This document shows, piece by piece, positions 57,121 to 64,000 of a DNA stretch of 64,000 bases. The first letter of the stretch is position 1; every line of letters starts with the position of its first letter. Under the pieces are notes generated by a model that saw only the letters and a list, made by a program, of their open reading frames with translations, was not told where the DNA came from and made no database searches. Where the stretch lies: the NCBI GenBank assembly GCA_000827265.1, contig KN834789.1:124001-188000 (forward strand), in the 5' to 3' direction. Source of the DNA: Collybiopsis luxurians FD-317 M1 (taxonomy: Eukaryota > Basidiomycota > Agaricomycetes > Agaricales > Omphalotaceae). Position numbers and translations under genes: made by a program.

Positions 57121-59198
57121 TTACACCATCACTACGCCAATACCTCTTCCTATCGGAACGCCATTTTCCTCTTTCATGCCCGCTAATGGTGCGGTCCGCC
57201 AGTTGTAAAGGTAGAAGTTGAGGAAACCATTTCCGGTCGCAAACTTAATAAATATTATTAGCGATACCGTAAAAAAAGACTGAACAGATCAATCTTACTC
57301 GTAGTTCCTTGAGGAATAAATCATTGTCCATCATTGTCACTGCGTTGAAGACATCAAATTTGGCGTTGTTAGCAGCGATCAGAGCATCTCCAATCAACCC
57401 TTGAAGCCGTTCCTTCAAAGTACCGTTCCCGTCCGCGTTCTCGATGAATGCCGTGTCCGACGCATAGTAATGAAGATATGCCGCTTCAAGCACGCCATGC
57501 TTTGGGTTATTGATGACCGTCGAGGGGAGAGAATAGAATGACACATAGTCCGTGATTTTATGAGTGTCTTTGTTCTGAAAGTGAAAACGGAATAGTTAGC
57601 AAAATCTCGAGGACAAAAATGGGAGAGGTACCTCAACCACGTACGCCCACACAACTTGACCTTCTCGTCTCCACTTATTGCCTGTATCCGCTTTCCCCCC
57701 ACCGCTCAAAAATTGATGTTTGATCTCCTGCGCGTCCATGATAGGGATCATGCCATACCGCTGCATGTATTTGAGGTACAATTCTGTAACCTGAGGAACA
57801 TCCTGTTCGGTCATTTCGCGCATTCCCGGCAGTTGGAACTTGTTGGGCAATTGGTTGAGACGTATCATCCGAGCTAGAGTCATGTTCCGTGGGACGAAGG
57901 AGAACTGGATGTCAACCAACTTGGTGACATTGAGGTTTCGGTGTTGGTAACTAGTATAGCAGTGTCAGATAAAAGATATAGATGGACAGACATATCTCAC
58001 TGAGTTGTTGCTACTGGTGTAGGTATAACGACCCCACCGGTGTAAATAGCCTGGAAAATGCCTTTCAGATGAACCTGTCGAGTAACTTCCTTGATCAAGA
58101 CTGGGGCTAATCGTTTTGAACGCAGCTTCTTGTGAACGCAAAGATAGTTGACTTCTGCCGCCATGAAAGTACTTTTGGGGAAGTTTCTTAGCAAATACTT
58201 TGCGATCTGCTGGAAAAGAACGCACTGTTTCCGTACACGAAGAAGCATAGGTACTCCTGAAATAAATCCAACAAGCTTCTTGTTTGATTTGACGCGTACA
58301 CCGATGTGCCATTCCTTATGATAACCAGGTACTTGAAGCGCCCTAGGAGATAGATTGATTCATCGCTACTCTTGGTATCAGTTCATACGTACCACCGCAA
58401 GAATTCAGCACTGTACTTGAATCGGAACGTAGCATCGTCGTCCTCGACGTAATTGAGAGATAGCAGCTCGTATACCTCTGCAAGCTAGACGCGGCGATCA
58501 GTATGAGATACCTTACTTGGACGGGCGAATTACCTGGCCAGAGTCATTTACGTCTATAACTGTCCACTCGAAATCTTTTGGAAGAGGATATGGCTCCTGA
58601 CGAACTTCTTCTAGAGGTTTCGAAGGCTCTATATAGCCATCGACTTCTGGAGGTCCTTCACCTGATAACAAAATGAGCTAGAGATATCAGCGTGGCTATA
58701 GAAACGGCTCACCCATCTGAGGAACAGGCTGCGTTGACCAAAACTGTAAGATACAACGATAAGGCTGTTATTTTTACCAAGGTAGATGAAATAGCAGACC
58801 TTGTGCTCCCCCATGTCTTTCTTGTTTATCCCCCCAGGGCCAGCTTTACCCTTGACAACATCCATGATCTTCAAATGTTCCAACGCTTGCCTCACATTTT
58901 CGGCATTAGCCTGCTCACTTGCTTCACCTCCTTGGGCTTGGACAGTTTCCAGAACTTTTTCTACCAGAGCATCAGGAATGGATTTCCCTGTTAAAGCATT
59001 GAGAGCTTTGGCGGCTTTGGACTTTTTCTTCTTCTTTTTCTTCGATGATGAAGAGGGAGCAGTGGAGGATGAAGGTTCTTGGTGTCCCTGCGCATCGTCG
59101 TGTTCCTCTGCGTCCTTGTTGTCGTCGGATTCATACTGATCATCTGAATTTTGCGTTGTGTCTATAATTTCTTCGATCTTTGACTTTGAATCGGACAT
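57121..59198 (-). CDS. NMT1: Glycylpeptide N-tetradecanoyltransferase (NMT1)
   Basis: Enzyme that attaches myristate to N-terminal Gly of target proteins. From 59198: [14 protein letters not shown], an acidic stretch, then a Lys-rich run ([20 protein letters not shown]) like the ribosome-targeting region of other NMTs. The catalytic domain begins [12 protein letters not shown] and [20 protein letters not shown], then [77 protein letters not shown] and [20 protein letters not shown]. The C-terminus has [20 protein letters not shown] and [10 protein letters not shown], whose final carboxylate is the catalytic base in this family. About eight introns. It lies 150 bp downstream of UFD1 on the same strand. 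Confidence 0.96.
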
Positions 59199-59348
59199 GT
59201 TAATGAGAAAGCAGAGCAAGCGCACGTCACCGTGTATCGATATCGTGTGCAAAATGACAAGTCCGCTTTCGGCCCGGCAAGTTATAGTCTATACACGCAA
59301 ACAGTGGACGACAATATTCTCTATAATACCTATGTATGTAGTCCGTAC

Positions 59349-61091
59349 TTAATCAGAATCAATCATGATCACATCGTCGTCATCATCGACACCCCAATCA
59401 ATATCTGGCGACGGACTGCGTTGCTTCTTCTCCTTGCCCTTTTGTCCTTGAACAGGATTCCTGTTTGGAAGGCGAGGTATTCGTGCTCCGCCAGTACCAA
59501 CGGTACCCAATTCTCTCGGGACGCTGTTACCCAAAGTCCTTCCGGTCCCGGTCCACGAAGCTGACGACTGCGAGGAAGAATCGTTGGAAGCCCTTGTCTT
59601 GCCTTTGGAAGTCGAAGATGAGGCTTGGGATCCTGGAGTAGGTCGGCCGTTGAGGGCTTGACCTGAGCCTGAAAATGCAACTGGTCCCTACAGTAAAGTT
59701 AAGGCAAAAGGATTGGAAATGATCGTGGGGTACGAACTCGGGATACATCGGGAGACGATGGTGCATCTTCCAGAGCCGGAGGCACATAAGGTGCTATATT
59801 GAAACCAAAGAATAGTTGTCCGAACGGAAGATTTAGAGCAGCCGGAACCTTGGAATTAGTGTCGAGAGTCGCATTTGAGACAATTCGGCGGTTACTAACG
59901 AAAAGCAGTTAGGAAAGTAAAACTGGTGGAAACGAGGGATTCCACTCACTCAGTTCGAATGATTTTGCTGCCTTCCGGCACTTGTTCTGCTTTTCGATGA
60001 CTGATTCCTTTGCCTTTAGTCTTACGTCCGGCAAGTGTTTCACCCTTTCCTTTAAAGGTCTCCCATGCATCACCATCTTTGGATACTGCGTTCTGTCCCG
60101 TGTTAGTTCCCGCGAAACCCCCACTGAGAGCAGATCCAGGTCTCGATGAACCTGGAGACGTAGAATTCAGATCGATCTTCAGCTTGGAAGCCATTGTAGG
60201 CGGAGGTACAGCTTTCGGTTTCTCTGGTTCAACGTATCCCACCGGTGGTGCAAAATCGACTGATAGATCCGTATCCAGAATATCTATGCCCCCACCTCCA
60301 GGTTCAGTCTCCATAATGAGTATCCCAAATACGATGGAGTTGTAACATATTTCAATGATATCTCCCTGCGTCAATGTTGAAAAGTTGCGTAATTCCGCTT
60401 CGAGTCTATGGGAACGCGTATGTTAGGACAAGTCAAGCAAAAGATGAAGACTAGAAAGTTACACGGCTTTGTGATCAGAAATTTCCAAGAAGTGCACCGA
60501 CTGCGCCTGAAGTTTAACCTTCTTTCCCTTTGGAAGTTCGGTACCAGTGACGCGGATCGGGTCACCCTCGTTTAGCCGGAGCGTCTTCATCATCCAATAG
60601 GGCAAATAGACGACTCCTTCTTCAGCGATGAACTCGAGCACACCGGCGTGTGTTTCAGCGGCGGGATTCGATGGATTGCGTAGCTTGAATTGCCATGGAG
60701 ATTGTAAATCGAGGGAAGTCAAGTGGGCTAGTGAGGAAGGAGGCATTATGACTAGATGAAAGAGATATTAAGAACTTGGAACGAGAGCATTCTGAAGGTG
60801 ACGCGTACTCTTGCCACCGTATGAGACATTGGCTCGTTCTTTGCCAGGCATCATAGCGACGCTATAGGCTTTGAAATACTCGTTATAAGCTCTGGGAGGT
60901 GCTCGTCCCATTGAAGGGCCAAAGCCTTGAGTAAGACCTCTGGGACTCAAAGATTAGGTTGGCTGTCAGACAAGAAAGATATCTCTCACCCTGCGAGTTG
61001 GTTGAGCAATCCGCCGGCTCCTTGAGGGAACTGGGTTCAAGTCAGCTTAGAAATGGCAATGAACGGCTGCAAAACATACTGGAAAGGCCAT
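59349..61091 (-). CDS. UFD1: UFD1, Cdc48/p97 cofactor
   Basis: Ubiquitin fusion degradation protein 1, which with Npl4 recruits Cdc48 to ubiquitinated substrates. Exon 1 at 61091 is only MAFP, then FPQGAGGLLNQLAG, GLTQGFGPSMGRAPPRAYNE and YFKAYSVAMMPGKERANVSY. The double-psi barrel continues MPPSSLAHLTSLDLQSPWQF, GVLEFIAEEGVVYLPYWMMK, TLRLNEGDPIRVTGTELPKG and LEAELRNFSTLTQGDIIEI. The later region GGGGIDILDTDLSVDFAPPV and LNLPFGQLFFGFNIAPYVPP are the usual Cdc48/Npl4-binding parts. The tail is Ser/Arg-rich and ends in an acidic run (DIDWGVDDDDDVIMIDSD). About seven introns. Its start is 95 bp from the start of CCT4, so a shared promoter is likely. Confidence 0.95.
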
Positions 61092-61186
61092 GATGAGAGT
61101 TTGAGGATAAGAGATTGAAATTGAGCTGACGCGTAATGTAGTATTATTCAAGTCACGTTACAAAAACTTGACTTGTTCCTTCTTCC

Positions 61187-63210
61187 ATGGCGTCTGCTGC
61201 TGTCCCTGCCCAGTCCGCTGTGTCAAAAAAAGCCTCTGGCTCCAATGCCACCTTCAATGACAGGGTAAATAACGCTGATCCTAGCTGATGTTCTTACTTT
61301 TGACGCGTTGACCAGGGCAAACATATGGAGCTTAGGCTGTCAAATATGGTGGCTGCAAAGGGTACGTTCACCCAGTAATTACTTTCAAGATTTATGGCGA
61401 TAAAGTATTGCAGCGATAAGTGATGCTGTACGGACATCTCTGGGACCTAGAGGAATGGACAAAATGGTGTGTCGTATTTTGATCAGCCTGGACTTGCCTC
61501 CAAACACTATCTGTGCAGATCCAAACCGCCAAAGGCGAAACAATTATCACAAATGACGGTGCTACCATTCTGAAGAGCATACAGGCATTACATCCTGCTG
61601 CCAAGATGGCAAGTTTTCTCTAATTTGATATGTATACAAATTTATCTTTGCCGTTTAGCTCGTTGACCTGTCCGCTGCTCAAGATGTGGAAGCCGGAGAC
61701 GGTACAACTTCTGTTGTTGTCTTAGCGGGAAGCCTTCTAGGTGCCGCGGAAAAAATGCTCCAAAAGGGCATTCATCCCACCATCGTCGCCGAATCCTTCT
61801 TGAAAGCTTCCACAAAAGCAACCGAATTTCTTACGGATATTTCGACGCCTGTGGATCTAAACGACAAAGCAAGCCTTTTACGTGCAGCAAGTACATCTCT
61901 AAACTCTAAGGTACGTGTTCATGTCTCTGTGTTGGATTATCGCTCATATCTTTTTCTAGATCGTATCTCAATACTCTTCCACATTGGCACCTATTGCTGT
62001 TGCAGCTGTGACTCGCCTGATTATGCCTACATCCTCGAACGTTGATCTGCGAGATATCCGTGTCGTCAAAAAAATTGGCGGTACCATCGAAGATACTGAA
62101 TTAGTGGAAGGCGTAGTCTTGAATCAAAATGTCGTTACCGCGGCCGGTGGTCCAACGCGAATGGAAAAAGCAAAGATTGCTATTGCCCAATTTCAACTGT
62201 CTGCTCCGAAACCCGATGTACGTTTATCATACTTCGTCCAAGTATCCCGAGCTAATTTCTTACAGATGGATAACACGGTCGTCATCAATGACTACCGTCA
62301 AATGGATAAAGTGATCAAGGAAGGTAGACAATATCTGCTCAATATGTGCAAAAAAATCAAAAAGGCCAACTGCAATGTCCTTCTTCTCCAAAAATCCATC
62401 CTTCGCGATGCCGTCGATGATACTTCGCTCAACTTCTTGAAACGTTTGAATATCCTCGTAGTGAAGGATGTTGAGCGTGACGAAATCGAATTCTTGTCAA
62501 AGAGCCTGGGTTGCAAACCTATTGCAGATATCGAGGCTTTCACAGAAGATAAACTTGGTTATGCAGATCTTGTTGAAGAGACCTCGGCGGATGACGTGAA
62601 GGTTGTGAAAATCACTGGTATAAAAAACCGAGGGCGGACGGTGAGCATTCTGGCGATGGGAAGTAACAATCTAGTGGTAGAGGAATGTGAACGCAGTCTT
62701 CACGATGCGCTCTGTGTTGTTCGTTGCTTGGTGAAGAAACGGTCGGTCTTGTTTCATTTCGATTTCTGGCATTTTCTCATCTCATGACAGTGCTCTTATT
62801 GGTGGTGGTGGTGCCCCAGAAATCCATGTCTCCAGGATGCTCTCGCAATATGCGCAATCGCTCAAGGGGATGGAAGCGTACTGTTTCCAAGCATATGCAG
62901 ACGCACTGGAAGTCATTCCGACGACTCTTGCAGAGAATGCTGGTCTTAACCCCATCGCGATCGTGACTGAACTGCGAAATCGACACGCCCTCGGCGAAAG
63001 AACAGCAGGTATCAACGTTCGTAAGGTACGCAAACACGTTAGTTAGACAATGAAACGAAGCTAAAATCTCATTCCACAAAGGGTCTGATATCCAACATTC
63101 TGGAGGAAGACGTTGTACAACCTCTCCTCGTCTCTACGAGTGCGGTAGAACTTGCTACAGAGACCGTCTGTCTCTTACTCAAAATCGATGACTATGTGCA
63201 AACTCGATGA
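61187..63210 (+). CDS. CCT4: CCT4, delta subunit of the TRiC/CCT chaperonin
   Basis: Subunit of the cytosolic chaperonin that folds actin, tubulin and WD40 proteins. From 61187: [20 protein letters not shown], then [60 protein letters not shown] with the ATP-site [46 protein letters not shown] and [40 protein letters not shown] and [20 protein letters not shown] follow, and the end is [12 protein letters not shown]. Eight or so short introns. Several introns are read through by long open frames, for example after SAPKPD and after VKKR, so the protein must be built from splice sites. All chaperonin nucleotide-binding motifs seen are intact. Confidence 0.96.
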
Positions 63211-64000
63211 AATATAGTGTACACAATATATACTTACATGGTAAATATAGAGGGTTCACGTATTGACGGATGCAGTCTGTCTTCTTGATGAGATGTGACG
63301 TCGTTTGCTGACCGGAGATGCTCATTCAAGTTGTATACAGCTGTCAGTAAGAATGCGCACTTTGTGATCGTCTATTGCGGATTTAAGATTGATATTGAGC
63401 ATCAAGCCGCTCCGTTATACCTTCAGTCTTTGAAGAAAGTTCCCGGATGAGGCAGAATGAAGCTCGGATCTCTGGGTGCTTCTTAATTATAAGCAGAAGC
63501 CCACAATTGACGATATCTTGAACACATCTCTTGGAATATCAGACGCAATGTTCTTTTTCCCATGGCATCTAAGTTACCGTCTATTCCCTTCATCTATTCC
63601 CTCATCCGTCTGTAATAGACATCCAACATCGTGGAATCATTTCAGCCGTTGATGCGTTGCAGGAGTGCCAAAAGTCCATCCACACGTGTAGACCAAATCA
63701 AAACGCCTTCAATCGGCCAGAGGGACAACATGTTGTTTCCTCGTGTCTTGACGAGTACGTGAATACATACGTAGCATCCAGTGGCGCAGAGCAGACCGTG
63801 TTCCCTTCGTACTCTATTCCTACCCCAACTCATCCTTCATTCCGACCCTACCAAGCCATAACTACATATCCCTTGTCGGAATTATACCTTTGTATCTAAT
63901 CCGAACCTGCTCATGCAATCACGATATACAAACCTGGAGACTGCCACGGGTAAGTAGTGCCAGCGGCGTTTGTACCCATCGTCAACTAAAGTTCCTCTCC
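63211..64000. other. Right edge, no supported gene
   Basis: About 790 bp after CCT4. Overlapping frames at 63642-63833 (minus) and 63657-63899 (plus) mirror each other and show no domain. A gene could begin beyond the right edge. Confidence 0.4.

Noticed and set aside
1..64000. tRNA, rRNA, CRISPR and transposon features
   Set aside because: I scanned for T-arm-like motifs, spaced direct repeats, transposase or reverse-transcriptase motifs and long terminal repeats and saw none that I could support by eye.

Overview
The window reads as nuclear DNA of a mushroom-forming basidiomycete (Agaricomycetes). Genes are packed on both strands, almost all are split by short GT-AG introns of about 45-60 nt, and many introns carry a CTAAC-like branch site just before the acceptor. 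Basidiomycete-type families are present (a DUF7918 protein, a JmjC protein with a Cys-rich and disordered tail, an expanded-type SRPK-like kinase). I see no CRISPR array, rRNA, convincing tRNA or transposon. Gene models were made by hand from reading frames, splice sites and remembered family motifs; no search was run.

Layout. 0.4-3.6 kb: a DUF7918 protein and a secreted GH16 glucanase whose frame looks broken, both minus. 4.1-9.6 kb: AP endonuclease (+), OTU1 deubiquitinase (-), FRG1 (+) and an unrecognised protein (+). 10-17.4 kb: Ran/GSP1 (-), an MFS drug-type exporter (+) and a ferric reductase (+). 18.6-26 kb: GID4 substrate receptor, a flavin monooxygenase and casein kinase 1, all plus. 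26.2-33.1 kb: a large JmjC protein (-) and a Zip3/RNF212-like RING protein (+). 34.4-42.3 kb: an LEA2-like membrane protein, a GFA-domain protein, a DUF726 hydrolase, a YeeE/YedE sulfur transporter (all +) and a quinone-oxidoreductase-type dehydrogenase (-). 43-54.5 kb: SRPK-like kinase (-), SLT11/RBM22 (-), MET8 (+), RCL1 (-), UBA3 (+), NPR2 (-) and OGG1 (+). 55-63.2 kb: a short secreted repeat-peptide precursor (+), a small unknown protein (-), NMT1 (-), UFD1 (-) and CCT4 (+).

Most genes are core housekeeping: base-excision repair (AP endonuclease, OGG1), ubiquitin, NEDD8 and GID systems (OTU1, UBA3, UFD1, GID4), splicing and rRNA processing (SLT11, RCL1), nuclear transport (GSP1), TORC1 nutrient signalling (NPR2), protein myristoylation and folding (NMT1, CCT4). 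A looser sulfur/iron theme comes from the YeeE/YedE transporter, MET8 (siroheme for sulfite reductase) and the ferric reductase; nothing shows they are co-regulated.

The most interesting locus is 55034-55524. It encodes a 127-residue signal-peptide protein made of short cassettes that end in Asp-Trp and are followed by Lys-Arg or Arg-Arg. This is the architecture of a Kex2-processed peptide precursor (pheromone-like, KEP-like or a dikaritin-type RiPP precursor), and I do not recognise its core sequence.
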